Assembly: GCA_963691705.1 (NCBI GenBank)
Contig: OY829542.1
Span: 46,851,002-46,915,001, forward strand
Direction of reading: 5' to 3'
Length of the DNA stretch: 64,000 nucleotides
From: Viola odorata
Lineage: Eukaryota; Streptophyta; Magnoliopsida; Malpighiales; Violaceae
In this document: in pieces, positions 19,637 through 30,443 of the stretch
How positions within the stretch are numbered: position 1 is the stretch's first letter
Layout: the number at the start of each line of letters is the position of its first letter
Translations under genes and position numbers: made by a program
Notes under the pieces: generated by a model
Told to the model about the DNA's origin: nothing
Database searches by the model: none
What the model saw: only the letters and a program-made list of their open reading frames with translations

Positions 19637-20959
19637 CTACGGCACACTGTACGTTCGATCTCTGTTTTCTTCTTCTTCTATTTTCGCGTAATTGTGGGCT
19701 TTAAGTCTCAACGCGTCTAAAGTCAATGGGGGGTCCACCATAAGTGCGTCTTTCAGCTTCCCATAACGGCAATTTCTTTTCAGAGCTTCTATAGCAAAAT
19801 CGATAGTAACGCCCGGCGTTAAGGACATTTCCAGATCGAAGCGGCTGAGAAAATCCTTCAAGGATTCTTGAGGCATTCGTTGTATGTCAAATAACGCGGC
19901 GGCAGATTTTCTGATTGGAATTGCGGTGCTAAATCTGCTCCGAAATTTAGATTCTAACTGTGAGAAATTACTAATGGATCCACCAGGGAGACCTTCAAAC
20001 CAGAGACGCGCAACGCCCGATAGCGTCATTACAAATATTTGGCATAGCGCCGCATCGCTGTGGGTCTGAAACTGAACAAAATCTTTCACTTTATTGATAT
20101 GTGAGATGGGATCTTTCGTACCATCATAAGTGTCAGTGGGAAGCTTTACACGTCGACTGACTCGGTGACATCTTATGCGACGGCTAAATAGGTGGCCCGA
20201 TGTATCATCAAGAATTTCACGCGCTTGACGCGGGGGAGACATGTCAGCTTGACGGCCTCTATCTCGCGGTTCTGGAGTAAGATGTCGCCTAGGAGATCGA
20301 CTGCGACTCCTGCGCGAACGACTTCGATACCTTCGGCTACTGGACCTGTCACTGTATTCAGGAGACAAACTTCTGTGGACTCCTTCCCTCCGTCCGTCCC
20401 ACCGGTTCCTAACCCACTCAAGTTGCCTGTCTTCTTGTAGGAGGAGACCTTGCGGCATTTGTGGTACATAAGCCTCTACTCTTCCTTGAGCAAGCTGCCC
20501 AGCGCTACTCAGAGGATTTCCAGCAGGTAAAGGCATCTGGAGGTTTTCTGAAAACAACGGTGACAAAGGTCGATCAGCGACAATAGATGGAGTAAACATG
20601 ATGCGAGGAGGGAGACCAGATCCAGAAGCACCGGGAGTGCCTCTTGTGGCCATTTCAGTCAAATATTCCAGCCGAGAACGAAGGGTCGCTATTTCCATTG
20701 CAAAAGGATGTTCACGGTTGAGTGTATATTCTCTCGAAAGAGGAGTGGAGAAGTCGGATCCCGCCATCTGAGATGACAAAATGTCTGTTTGCGATGAGAC
20801 CACTCCTCCAGCAATTCCAGCCGAATGGTCCAGGGGTCCTGAAATAATTGGTTGTGTCGTCATAGAGAGATCAGCAGTAGCAAAGGGAAAAAGCCGCCTG
20901 CGGATTTGGAAAGGGATATTAGAGGATGATGATCGGATCGACTCCGATCCTGTGATCAT
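19637..20959 (-). CDS. Tat copy B Gag
   Basis: Capsid precursor from the first in-frame ATG at 20959-20957 (the frame is open from a GTG at 21010) to TAG 19639-19637, about 440 residues. Residues 190-250 form an Arg/Ser-rich stretch (SRRYRSRSRRSRSRSPRR). The retrotransposon gag core follows, with TYDGTKDPISHI, GVARLWFEGLP and the FL(S)RF motif. After the TAG the same frame stays open through a region with a Cys/His-poor linker into protease, so the stop lies between Gag and Pol. It fits either a mutated CAG or a readthrough stop; given two further stops in pol, mutation is the simpler reading. Confidence 0.8.
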   Translation of the reverse strand: MITGSESIRSSSSNIPFQIRRRLFPFATADLSMTTQPIISGPLDHSAGIAGGVVSSQTDILSSQMAGSDFSTPLSREYTLNREHPFAMEIATLRSRLEYLTEMATRGTPGASGSGLPPRIMFTPSIVADRPLSPLFSENLQMPLPAGNPLSSAGQLAQGRVEAYVPQMPQGLLLQEDRQLEWVRNRWDGRREGVHRSLSPEYSDRSSSRRYRSRSRRSRSRSPRRHLTPEPRDRGRQADMSPPRQAREILDDTSGHLFSRRIRCHRVSRRVKLPTDTYDGTKDPISHINKVKDFVQFQTHSDAALCQIFVMTLSGVARLWFEGLPGGSISNFSQLESKFRSRFSTAIPIRKSAAALFDIQRMPQESLKDFLSRFDLEMSLTPGVTIDFAIEALKRNCRYGKLKDALMVDPPLTLDALRLKAHNYAKIEEEENRDRTYSVP

Positions 20960-21023
20960 GACCGTTCCAATCTTCTGACTAAACGGAGCTTGGCTATTAA
21001 GGACGCTCACTTAATATACCAAA

Positions 21024-21042
21024 GCTCTCAATGAAAGCACCA
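21024..21042 (-). promoter_or_regulatory. primer binding site of Tat copy B
   Basis: The minus strand reads TGGTGCTTTCATTGAGAGC two bases after the 5' LTR; it begins TGG as required to pair with a tRNA CCA end. I do not assign the tRNA from memory. Confidence 0.75.
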
Positions 21043-21044
21043 TT

Positions 21045-21576
21045 TGATAAGATTCAATGTCAATCTTGTGAGATTCTGCGTCGTGTGCGATCGGAACGGT
21101 GGTGAATGGCGGCGAGTGTACCTGCAAGGCGCCGGAGGGGGAGCTCCGGCGTAGACACTCCGATGCTTAAGTTAGTTTGGGTTTTAAGAGTAGTAGAGGT
21201 TTCTCTAGGTGAGCTTGACCTTACCCTGATTGTGAAAAATGGTGGGGTATTTATAGATCTGGACAGCGATACCTGGCGATATCAAAGAGGGCGCCGTTTG
21301 ATGATGACGTCACGGGCGATATCAGTGGATGACGTCACGGGCGATGTCTGATGGGGCTGCCGGGAGCGATAACCTTGTGGGTCCCTAGGATGGGATGACG
21401 CCGTGCGTATAGAATTGCGTGAGTCCCCCCCCCCCCCCCCGCTGAAGTCGACCATCCTAGGAATCCTTCGCTGATCCTTAGGCAATACAGAGATATCCTT
21501 ATGGAGCTCAGGGGGATCTGTTCTGATAAGAACCGTTTGTGCAGTAGGACCGTTAGGACTATCTCGATTGTTATCA
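21045..21576 (-). repeat. 5' LTR of Tat copy B
   Basis: 532 bp, TGATAAG...TTATCA. It holds two TGACGTCA palindromes (21305-21312 and 21330-21337), a TATAAATA box on the minus strand (21248-21255) and a 16-C tract (21425-21440). Confidence 0.95.
21248..21337 (-). promoter_or_regulatory. 5' LTR core promoter of Tat copy B
   Basis: Read on the minus strand: TGACGTCA at 21337-21330 and 21312-21305 (25 bases apart), then CTATAAATACCCC (21255-21248). The layout is the same as in the copy A LTR (4617-4706). Confidence 0.6.
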
Positions 21577-23168
21577 ATTATGGTCTAAGTAGCTTTTTGG
21601 TTTGTTGCATGGTTGTGAGGAGCTGGTTGTTCTGGTGTATTGAGGGGGCTCTAGTGTAGGGGAAGTGTCTACATGTTTCTGTTGGTCTTGGTCAAGACCA
21701 GCATCTTGGTCAATCTGATGCTCAGTTGTCGGCTTGACTCTTTTTGCACTGCTTTCTGGTCCTCTCGGGAACTTCAGGGGTGCAAACTAGTATGGCCCTG
21801 TGTGGTTCCCTCCAAAGATTCTCTCGGCCTTCGGTGTGTGACCTGTATTATAACAAACAACTCCTTTCTCCAAATGGAAAAATCCCATTTGGTCAAGGGA
21901 TTTTATATCAAGCATTTTATGTGCATTTACTTCTAGGAGTTTGGCAGTGGCATAATTGAGGTGTCCGAATTTACATACAAGCATGGTAATCTAGCTACCT
22001 AAAATCATTTTGTTCTTTAAAGCAACAAATTGCTTGGCTAGCCAATAACCTGAACTGACTTTTTGTTCAGCAATCATGCACCATAAAATAAACAGTTCAA
22101 TTTTATACAGGCCACCAGACATGTTTGTCTTGGCAAAGAGGTTGATGGCGAGGACCCTATGTAGGATTCTCATAATTGGGTCACACAGTTCATGGGCTTT
22201 GGAAGTTTTGGTGAATTGAGCTTCCTGATTCCCTGTGAGGGATCTTAGGGCTTCAGTGGCATCCCAGTCCTTGGGGATGTCATAGTGAATCGAGGGGTAC
22301 CAAGGAGGAAGTTCCTTATCATTAGGGACAAAACCTAGCAAGACATCAAATTCATGCAAACTTAAATATTTCCAATAACCACAAGATCTAAAGTTTATGA
22401 CATCTTTCTTAAAAACATCAGGGCGCTCTCTGCCCTTGCAATCTAAAGCAGCAAAATCTACCTGCAAGGTGGTGTAGAATTCCAAACATAATTCGGTATG
22501 CACAACATTGGTCACAAAGAATACTGGTCCCCATCCCAAATCATTAACTGTTTTCTTAAGCCTAGTAGACACCCCTAGGTTATGAAGTAATTCATAATCA
22601 AAAACAACACAGGGGAGAATCTCACCATTTTTTATCTATTTTTCCAATCTTTCCTAGACATCATGGGAATCAAAGTTCAACCAGCCACCAAAATTAGGGA
22701 TTGAAGGGTGAGTTTCGTATCTTTGACCAGATTGTCTGGATTGGAGATGCTTTTGGGATATCCACCTTCAAACTCGTCTTCTGATTCTGGCGTGAGGTTC
22801 ATGGGTTCTTCGCCCTTGCGATGTTCAGTGACAGGGGAGGAAGGTTCAACTTCTTTCCTAGGTTAACAAGTCTTGTGTGCCACCTACTTGTATCGTGGGC
22901 TGGGCATAATGGCGGGAGCGGTTGTGGTTGCAGAGGCTCTCCTTGGTGCTATTTTGGTTGGGGCAGCTGTTTTAGGGTTCTTGGTCATGACAGGTGATGT
23001 TTTTGCTACTGGTGGAGTTTTGGTGTCCATCTTCATTTTCCTCTGTCTTTCTTTAACTTGGTTAGACGGTGAGGTCTCCGGTTTCCTTTTTCGTAGTCGA
23101 GTTAGCGGAACCTCATCAAAGTCTGTGTCGAAGGCTAGTGGTGGAGTTTTCTTCAGTGAACTGTTCAT
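21577..23168 (-). pseudogene. Athila ORF-1-like protein gene, decayed
   Basis: On the minus strand, an N-terminal Lys/Pro/Thr-rich part (23168-22884, LTRLRKRKPETS) is followed after stops by a conserved core (22572-21991): LGWGPVFF, ALRSLTG, RILHRVLAINLF and SSGYWLAKQF. This order matches the Arabidopsis retrotransposon ORF-1 family (PF03078, ATHILA). A further piece (21984-21787, CKFGHLNYATAKLL) continues in another frame. Copy B then splits it; the last residues lie at 10770-10660. Several stops make it a pseudogene. The hydrophobic + strand frame at 22873-23256 is only its antisense shadow. Confidence 0.65.
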
Positions 23169-23643
23169 CGCGGGTGATGCCTATGGCGTGGAATCGACGA
23201 TAGTGTCGGAAGTGGTGAGGACAGTGGCTGTAAAGTTTTCTACAGATTGCGCTTAGCACCTCTATGAACTGATGGTCAACTGAGGACTAGGTGGTGTTGA
23301 ATTTGAGGTCATTTTGAGTTTAGGTGATGGATTTCTGGGTGGTCGGGAACTTGAGGGGTTTTTTTGGATTTGTGAAAATATGGGTATTTCGTATTTTGTT
23401 TGGTATTCAGCGATGATTGTGGCTTTTGATCTTGGCATTATAGTTGTGGTGGTTATTGGGAGGTTGGAATAGAGAGGTTTTCTGAGGGGGGAATGAGCAG
23501 CTGTGTTTGAGTAGGGCAAGGATTTGGGAAAATGGGGAAGTTGTTCTCCATTTTTTCGTCCTTTTATACTTTCTGAGGGACACGTGTCGAAGAGAATTGT
23601 TCTTGGCCATCGGCATTTTGTGATATGGATTTTCTCTTCTTAG

Positions 23644-24720
23644 TCAAGATCCTTCTTCTTGGTCTCTTTTGGTACCCTGCGCAAAAAAACATAAGATTTG
23701 ATCAGAGTTCGATTCATTTTCAGTTAAAGGATTCAAAATATTGAATTCCTTCACATCCTCTTCTGCATCGGTTGGTGCCTTCCTCATTTCATGTTTCTTT
23801 TCTTTTATCCTCCTGATAAGATCAAAATCCAATGGGTTATTCTCACATAGTTCATGAATTTCATCACCAGATGGTTCATAAATATTAATGAGATTCAAGC
23901 TTTTTATCTCCCTGGATTTCTTCACTGCATCATACATATTAAACTTAATGGTTTGTCCACAATACTCAAGATTTAAGCATCCATGAAAAACATCAATTAA
24001 TGCTCTCGCAGTCCTTAGAAAAGGTCTGCCTAGGAGGACATCAGTATTTTAGTGGAAAAATCCGAATTCATATCGACCACATAAAAATCAACAGGATAGA
24101 TAAAATCATTAACTTGGACTAGAGCGTCCTCAACAACTCCCTTTGGATAAATGATGGATCTGTCTGCTAGCTGGATTACCACTCTGGTATCCTTCATAGT
24201 TACTATGTTAAGTCTTTCATATTTAGCGAATGAAAGTACATTGATCCTAGCTCCCAAGTCACACAAGGATTTTTCAATCTTCTTGTCTCCTATCTTGCAA
24301 GGGATGTCAAACGTGCCTTGGTCAGTGCATTTTTCTGGGAGTCTGGACTGGATTACAGAGGATACATTCTTCGCCAAGTTTTCCTGTTCCATACCTACAA
24401 GTTTCTTTTTTTCAGAACATAAACTTTTAAGGAACTTAGCATAACTAGGGATTTTAGCAATCAATTCAAGCATAGGAATATTAATTGCCACTTTTTAAAA
24501 AAAAATCATAAATTCTTTTTCTTATTTTTCCTTTTTCGTCCTCGAAGGTGCAAGTGGGAATAGCGGGGGTGTATCGTCGTCCTTCTGTATCGGCTTTCTT
24601 GGCCAATCGTTCATTCTCTGTATCTTTTTTGGCCAAGAGAGGTTCATCCTTTATTGCGATGATCCTTTCTGCCTCTTCCATTGCTTCGGCTTCTTCTTCC
24701 TCAATCTATTCCGGAGATTT
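23644..24720 (-). pseudogene. Athila-like gag C-terminus and aspartic protease fragment
   Basis: From 24720 the minus strand reads KYKSPE, a stop, then EEEEAEAMEEAERIIA. It runs through 24491-24030, a protease-like domain with SLCDLGARINVL (usual LCDLGAS form), LADRSIIYPKG and PVDFYVVD. After a shift near 24040 it continues GRPFLRTARALIDV and NMYDAVKKS to 23644. This is the typical order in Athila-type elements. Several frameshifts and stops; not functional. Confidence 0.7.
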
Positions 24721-24733
24721 GTACTTATACTGC

Positions 24734-26206
24734 TGATGGGATGTCGAACCCGTCAAAAATAAATATAAGTTACAACTCGCTACTAAGAATAAATTGCTTA
24801 TAGATAGTAGTAAGAGGATCGAACCACAAAGAGCAATGGTACAATTCTTTGTGTGAAGTTATGATGACCAAATAACACTTAAGTGAAATGTGGGTGTTTG
24901 TGATAGGACTAAAATTGAAAAGTAAATGGAGCATGCACTGTTCTTGGCCAAGAATGAGATTCTTGGTCAATAAGATTGATTCGGGAGTAGAAATCTAGTA
25001 TGAGAGGAATTCCTAGTAGACGTTGGCGGCTATGAGATAAGATATACAATCATCGATGCAGAGATGTTCATCTTCAATCCACAGAGTTGTTATAGGATCA
25101 AGGTACGCTTATGACCCTTGTTTCCCTCCTGTATTAACACCACCTCAGGTACGCTTAGAGATGATGCCTTACCAATCAGCACCTTGCTGGTTAAAGGGTT
25201 TACCGAGTTGGCTGGCTTGAGTCGATTGCACCTTTGTGGTGCGTTCGTCCTCAATGGCTTAGGGGAAGACAACTCCAGACTAGTATCCTCGGGCGTCAAT
25301 CGGGATTGGATCTGATTAACCTTTCTCCTTATCATTTCCTGGATACACCCAGTAGCGCGTAGGAGTCTACTTCGATCTTCTTGGTCGATAATCCACAACC
25401 AAGGAGAATGACAGTTGCGTTATCTACTCGGTTCTAGGTTAGCTACTCCTAGAATCAAACAAAGAACACGTTAAGAATAATCATGAGATCAATTAAATGC
25501 AGATGTAAATATTAATAAGAATGATTAGATCTTATACATATTCGTGCTCATGCCTTATTGCCTCTACTAAGAAAAAGGTGTTTAGCTACTCATACACATA
25601 ATTAAAAAGTAAAATAGCAATGTATTATAAATGGTAGAATATCCTTCGTTTCCGAAGGAGCAAAATGTATATGAAAATGTATCAGAGATCCAAAATCAGA
25701 GAAGGAGCCGCCTCCTCTCAAAACCCTAGGAAGAGTATATAAAGTTCTCTAAAAAATAATCAAAAGTGGAAATTAAGGAGGTCATATCCTAATCAACTTA
25801 AATTGTATTTGATTGCACTTATCCTCACAAGGAAATAAATCCGATCAGATTAGGGGAGCGCATCTTTAATCATCCGAGTTTAGCGTTGTGACCAAAAAGG
25901 TAGGACAAATCATGTGCCAGCTCATCTGATCCATAGTCTGCTCCGCGATATTCTCCCAGTGAGGCGCCAAGCGGGCCTGTCTTGGTCCAGGGAGATGTCT
26001 GTTCTATCCTTGGTCAAGAAAGCGACTTTCAAACAACCTGCTCCAGTTCTGCCCACAATCATGCACGATTCTTCTCATTTTCTGCATGCTGCCCTTTTTG
26101 GCTGTCTCCTACAAAATTAAAATGGTTCGTACCAAAAATCAATAGCATACCATTCAAAATTGTGAGAGATAAAGTGGTAAAAATCACTACAATTAGAGAT
26201 CAATCA
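24734..26206 (-). repeat. solo LTR of the element X family inserted in X gag
   Basis: 1473 bp, TGATGGGATGTC...CAATCA on the + strand, closely similar along its length to the 5' LTR of X (27857-29321) and to the LTR at 52413-55766. The flanks are actgc (24729-24733) and actac (26207-26211), a 5-bp target duplication with one transition. The gag frame of X resumes on either side, so it is a separate insertion and later LTR-LTR recombination product. Confidence 0.75.
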
Positions 26207-27611
26207 ACTACCTTTCAAACTCCATCACTTCCCCCCAATTCTTGTGCCTCGGCTTCTTCTTTTTCTCTTGTTCAAGAACCACTATTTATTCTCTTTCAAG
26301 CAATTATATACCACTTCTCATACTGATCGCACTCACATTATGTTTGGGGTTATCTACCGTGTTGGATGGCAATTTTCCTTGCTTCTGTTTATCCTCCAGC
26401 AGCAACCTCAATTGTTTCTGAATTGCAGCAAGCACAACACTGTGTTAAGCGAAAGTTTTATCTATCTCATCATCGCGTGTAGGGCCAGCAATTTTGCAAT
26501 GGCTGTGGGGGTGCGGGTAGTTGGTTATTTTGGTTCTGAGGTGGTCTAGGAGTAAAGTTTTTGAGGTTGAATGGTGGTTGTTGTTGTTGTTGGGATTGGA
26601 AGGGAATGTAGTACTGGTTTGAGGTTGATTTTGAGTCCAACTGAAATTTGGATGATGCCTCCATCCGGGATTATAGGTGTTGGAGTAGGGATTGTTGTTT
26701 GGGGGGTACTTGTTTTGTTGGTAGTGATTGAAACCAGAGGCAACATTCACATGGGCCGTGAGTTCTTCTGCTGAGGTTGTTTGAAGCGCGACGCATTGGT
26801 CAGTGTGATGACCTGTTTGACAACATAGTCCGCAAACACTTGCAGTAGTGCCTTGGTCGCAGTCTTGGCTAGGGACACCTATAGAGAAATTTTTAATAAA
26901 ATTAACAATACTAGAAATTTGTTGTTCCAAAGCAATTGAATTAACAGAAGTAGTAAGGTTAGAGCGCTCCGAAGGGCCATAGTTGTGGCTATTCTCAGCT
27001 ATGGTTTGAAGTAATTATCTGGCTCGGGTAGGCGTGACATCTAGCAATGCTCCTCCAGCGGCAGCAACTACTCTTTCTTTATCATTTTGGCATATTCCAT
27101 CATAGAAGTATTGAATGAGGGCTTGATCGGCCACTCCATGCGTGGGACAGATGTCCTGCAAATCCTTGAATCTCTGGTGGTATTCTCCAAAGTTCTCGGC
27201 TCTTTTTTGTTGAATGGAAACAAGATTCTTTCTGGCTACTTCGACTTTGGTAGCATTCCAGTACTTGTTCAAGAAGGTTGCTAACATTTGGGCCCAAGTA
27301 CTAATGGTATTGTGAGGTAGGTTATAGAACCAATTCCTCATTGAGTCTTCTAGTGACCATTGAAAGGCTTTCAATTTCTCCCTTTCAATGGAGACGTCTC
27401 GGGGCTTGAGTGCATCACATTCCAAATAGAAAGTCTTCAGATGAATATATGGATTCTCATTAGAGTGTCCATGGAATTTCTTCAGGTTGTGGATGACGTT
27501 GGTTTTGATTGTCCAGTCATGATCCACCGGTGGTAGGTTGAGACAAGAGTAGGTCTCTTATTCTATTCCTTGGTTCAGCTGTCTTAGAGTCTGTTCTATA
27601 GGCTGCGCCAT
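26207..27611 (-). pseudogene. Athila-like gag (capsid and zinc knuckle), nonsense-disrupted
   Basis: ATG at 27611-27609 (MAQPIEQTLRQLNQG), a stop after 17 codons, then the gag core 27527-27015 (NPYIHLKTFYLECD, SLEDSMRNWFYNLP, FGEYHQRFKDL). After a stop at 27014 the same frame continues 26930-26445 with a zinc-knuckle-like CGLCCQTGHHTDQC and an Asn/Pro-rich stretch with NPGWRHHPNFSW, typical of Athila gag. A further stop is followed by KLPSNT..NPK..VSAISMRSG, also typical. The solo LTR interrupts it at 26206. Confidence 0.75.
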
Positions 27612-27833
27612 GTTGATTATAGGATTTGGCTCCCGTTCTTCCTAGTTTCTATTTTGCTCAAGAGGGTGTTCTTGATTAAGGGGTCCTTGTCTTGGTGGAC
27701 TGGATTGTACTAGTTTTCTTCTCCTTCTGTTCTCTCTTTCCAATCTGGTCAACTCTGGATTTAAAGGAATCAAATCTCTGCAAGATGACCTGGTCATAAA
27801 ATAAGAAAACATAAATAATTAGTATCCGTTAAC

Positions 27834-27851
27834 TCCCCGGCAACGGCGCCA
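27834..27851 (-). promoter_or_regulatory. primer binding site of element X (tRNA-Asp type)
   Basis: The minus strand reads TGGCGCCGTTGCCGGGGA, 5 bases after the LTR. This is the primer site used by Athila-type elements, complementary to plant tRNA-Asp. Confidence 0.85.
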
Positions 27852-27856
27852 AAATT

Positions 27857-29321
27857 TGATTGGGCGTCAAACTCGTCAAAAATAATTAAGAGTTACAACT
27901 TGCTACTAAGAACAAATAGTTTGTAGATAGCAGTAAAAGGATCGAACCACAGAGAGTTAAGGTGCGATTATTGTGTGTGCTTGTAAATGCCAATAGTAAC
28001 ACTTAGGTGAAAAGTGGGGGTTTGTGTCACAATTAAAACTGGAAAAGTAATTAAAATAGTAAAACCGTCTTGGCCAAGAATGGTGATCTTGTCAAGAAAG
28101 CAGATTCAAAGATAGAGATTAGATACGAGAATGGCTTCCTTGTAGAGTCTGGCAAGCTATGAGATATGAGATGTGATCATCGACGCAATGATATTCTTCT
28201 CCAATCCACAGAGTTGCTATAAGATCAAGGTACACTTATGACCCCTGCTTCCTTCCTATATCAACACCACCTCAAGTACGCTTAGAAGTGATGCCTTACT
28301 AATTAGCACCTTGCTGGTTAAAGAGTTTATCGAGTTGGCAGATGATCGAATATGGGAAGACAACTCCAGACTAGTATCCTCGGGTGTCAGTCGGGACTAG
28401 ATTTGATTAACCTTTCCCCCTACCGTTTCCTGGATACACCCAGTAGCGCATAGGAGTCTACTTAGATCTTCTTGGGCTTACGGCCGAGACACCAAGAAAA
28501 ATGACGGTGGCGAGATTTGTTTAATCCTAGAGTGATCAAGTCTAATACTAAACAGAAATGCATTATGAATAAGTGCGGGATCAATTAAATGGAGATATGG
28601 AGATTGATAAGAATGATTAGGTCTCATGCATATTCATACTCATACTACAAACACCTCTACTAAAAAGAAATGAATTAGCTACACATACTCATAATTGCAA
28701 GCAAATAATAATATATTAAGATGATAAAAATCCTTCGTTGCCGAAGGAGTAAGAGTATATGAAAGATAAAACCCGAAGAAGAGTTTCAAACTAGGAGCGG
28801 CCACCATGATAATCCTCGATGCCTTGCTCTAAACCCTAAGGAGGGTATTTATTCTTCTAGGAAAGTGGCTAATTTTGGAATTAAGCGAAATCCTAATTAA
28901 GATTAAATTGTATTTTAAATGCACTCCTCCTCACAAAATAAATAAGATCGGATCACATCAGCGGGACGTGTCCAAATCAGTCCGAGATTGACACTCTAAA
29001 TCGTCGGGGCAGGAATATCTTCTACCAGCGTCTTGATTCGCTATCTGCTCAGAGAATTTCGTTCCGCATGTGAGGGATTGGTCAAGCAAGAGTGTCTTGT
29101 CCAATAGAGAGACTCCATCGTCTTGGTCTAGAATATTGATCAAAGGGACCAGCTTCTCTAAAAGGTGCCTAAAATTATGCGTGAATCTTTCTTTTTTTTT
29201 CTTTCCTCCTATCAAAAGTCGCTCCCTGTAATAATCGAATGTTTTCCAAAGAAATCAATAGCATACCATTTAGAATTGCAAGAGATCAGGTGGTAAAAAC
29301 CACTGCAATTAAGCTCAATCA
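27857..29321 (-). repeat. 5' LTR of Athila-like element X
   Basis: 1465 bp, TGATTGGGCGTC...CTCAATCA on the + strand, next to the primer site. It shares the blocks 'ggtacgctta', 'ctcctgg..acacccagtagcgc', 'cttcgt(t)gccgaaggag' and 'ggtggtaaaaaYcac' with the LTRs at 24734 and 52413. Non-coding. Confidence 0.8.
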
Positions 29322-30378
29322 GGGACCAGGTACGTTTAGGTCCCCTGCTTTCCTTCGTACGAGAAACTACCCCAATGTACGTATATGGAGTAGTCTTAAC
29401 ACTTCGTCATCCTCCAAAGTACATTTGTAGAGACAATACTCAAAGGCCCATTAAGAAGAGGAAAGACACGCCTAGGGCGAGACACTTAGTACGTTCGAGG
29501 CACTACCCTAATTACTCGTTTAACCCAGCTGGATGAGACCAGCGACCTGATTACTCCGACTGGTTGTCTACTTCACCCACCAGCCTCACGTTAGTTATTA
29601 CCACAGAGATGACTTTAATCACCTAGGCCTAGTTACTAGTTGATCAGGCTTATAAACAATCCTAGGTGAATTGGCAAGCAATCGTTAAACAAATAAATAC
29701 AAACCAGAGGTGTTTTAAACTCAATTAGACATAATTGCTTCCCTTAACAACCTTCAACGACTCCTACTAAGAACAAGAGATTTAGTTACTCAAGCTAAAA
29801 GTAAAACAAATAAAATAAATAAATTGCATAATCAAAGAAGAAGAGAAGTGGGAAAACTCCTTATTATTACCGACCGGAGTGAAGCTCCGTTTTATTGAAA
29901 TTCAAACAGGGAACGCCGGAGGCAGAAGTATGGTGACAGAATTCCAAAATGAAAAACCATCTCTGGAAAAAGAGATGTCTCCAAACCCTAAATCTAAAAA
30001 GGTCTTATAAGGGAAATTACAAAGAAGGAAACTCCAAAAATAATAAAAAAAGGAAATCCGAGATTTAATTGGAGTAAATTCCCAAATCGTCTTCTCGTCA
30101 AAATCGGGGAAAATCTAGAATAATGGTCGAATCTCAGATTTCCTTCTTTCGAGGGTTTTCCTTTCCTGCGCTGGACTCCACAGCTCCCGCGAACAAGCAG
30201 CTGCAAGGCCTAGCTGGTCAAATTCATCCAAAATCCAGCGAACAATGCATCTTTTTTATATTTCTTCTCCAAGAGCCAAGATTTGCAAATAGTAAGGAAA
30301 CAAGGGCAAATGAGTAGCATCAAGATCTAAAAGGGGCTAGGAAAGGAAGGAAAAATTTGCATAAAATGCATCATGTCA
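29322..30378 (-). repeat. fragment of a related Athila-like LTR, cut by element X
   Basis: On the minus strand this starts TGACATGATGCATTTTATGC at 30378, similar to the start of the TGATAGC-family LTRs. It carries diverged forms of blocks seen in the X LTR (for example 'ctcctactaagaacaagagatttagttactca'). It is truncated at 29321 by insertion of X. Non-coding. Confidence 0.55.
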
Positions 30379-30443
30379 ACGTTACTGGGTTGGACCGAAG
30401 ATGGGTTAACTGTAATCTCTAGTTTGGTTATTAAATAAAGAAA

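Larger units (their letters stand above)
10771..21576 (-). mobile_element. complete Tat-lineage Ty3/gypsy retrotransposon, copy B
   Basis: 10,806 bp bounded by LTRs of 537 bp (10771-11307) and 532 bp (21045-21576) and flanked by the 5-bp target duplication ATTAT (10766-10770, 21577-21581). Order on the minus strand: 5' LTR, primer site, gag, protease, RT, RNase H, integrase, a spacer with tandem repeats, then two genes in the opposite direction, then the 3' LTR. Excluding the homopolymer, I count about 15 LTR differences, all transitions. Gag-pol keeps one frame but has three nonsense codons and a lost integrase glutamate, so the copy is a recent but dead insertion in element X. Confidence 0.93.
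21577..29321 (-). mobile_element. Athila-like element X, degenerate (5' LTR, gag, protease, ORF-1; RT to integrase absent)
   Basis: On the minus strand: 5' LTR (29321-27857), primer site (27851-27834), gag (27611 to about 26270, interrupted by solo LTR 26206-24734), a protease-like region (24720-23644), then directly an Athila ORF-1-like gene (23168-21577 and 10770-10660). No RT, RNase H or integrase is found, so either a large internal deletion occurred or this is a non-autonomous form. The reading frames contain several stops and shifts. It hosts Tat copy B, the solo LTR and, distally, the gypsy element at 8983-10486. Confidence 0.75.

Noticed and set aside
19637..19639. Programmed readthrough stop between Gag and Pol
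   Set aside because: Possible from its position, but two further stops in the same frame and a C-to-T explanation (CAG to TAG) make mutation the better reading for this copy.
22873..23256. Hydrophobic + strand ORF resembling a membrane protein
   Set aside because: It is the antisense of the Lys/Thr/Pro-rich N-terminus of the Athila ORF-1-like gene.
26571..26774. Valine-rich + strand ORF
   Set aside because: Antisense shadow of the Asn/Pro-rich region of the Athila-like gag.
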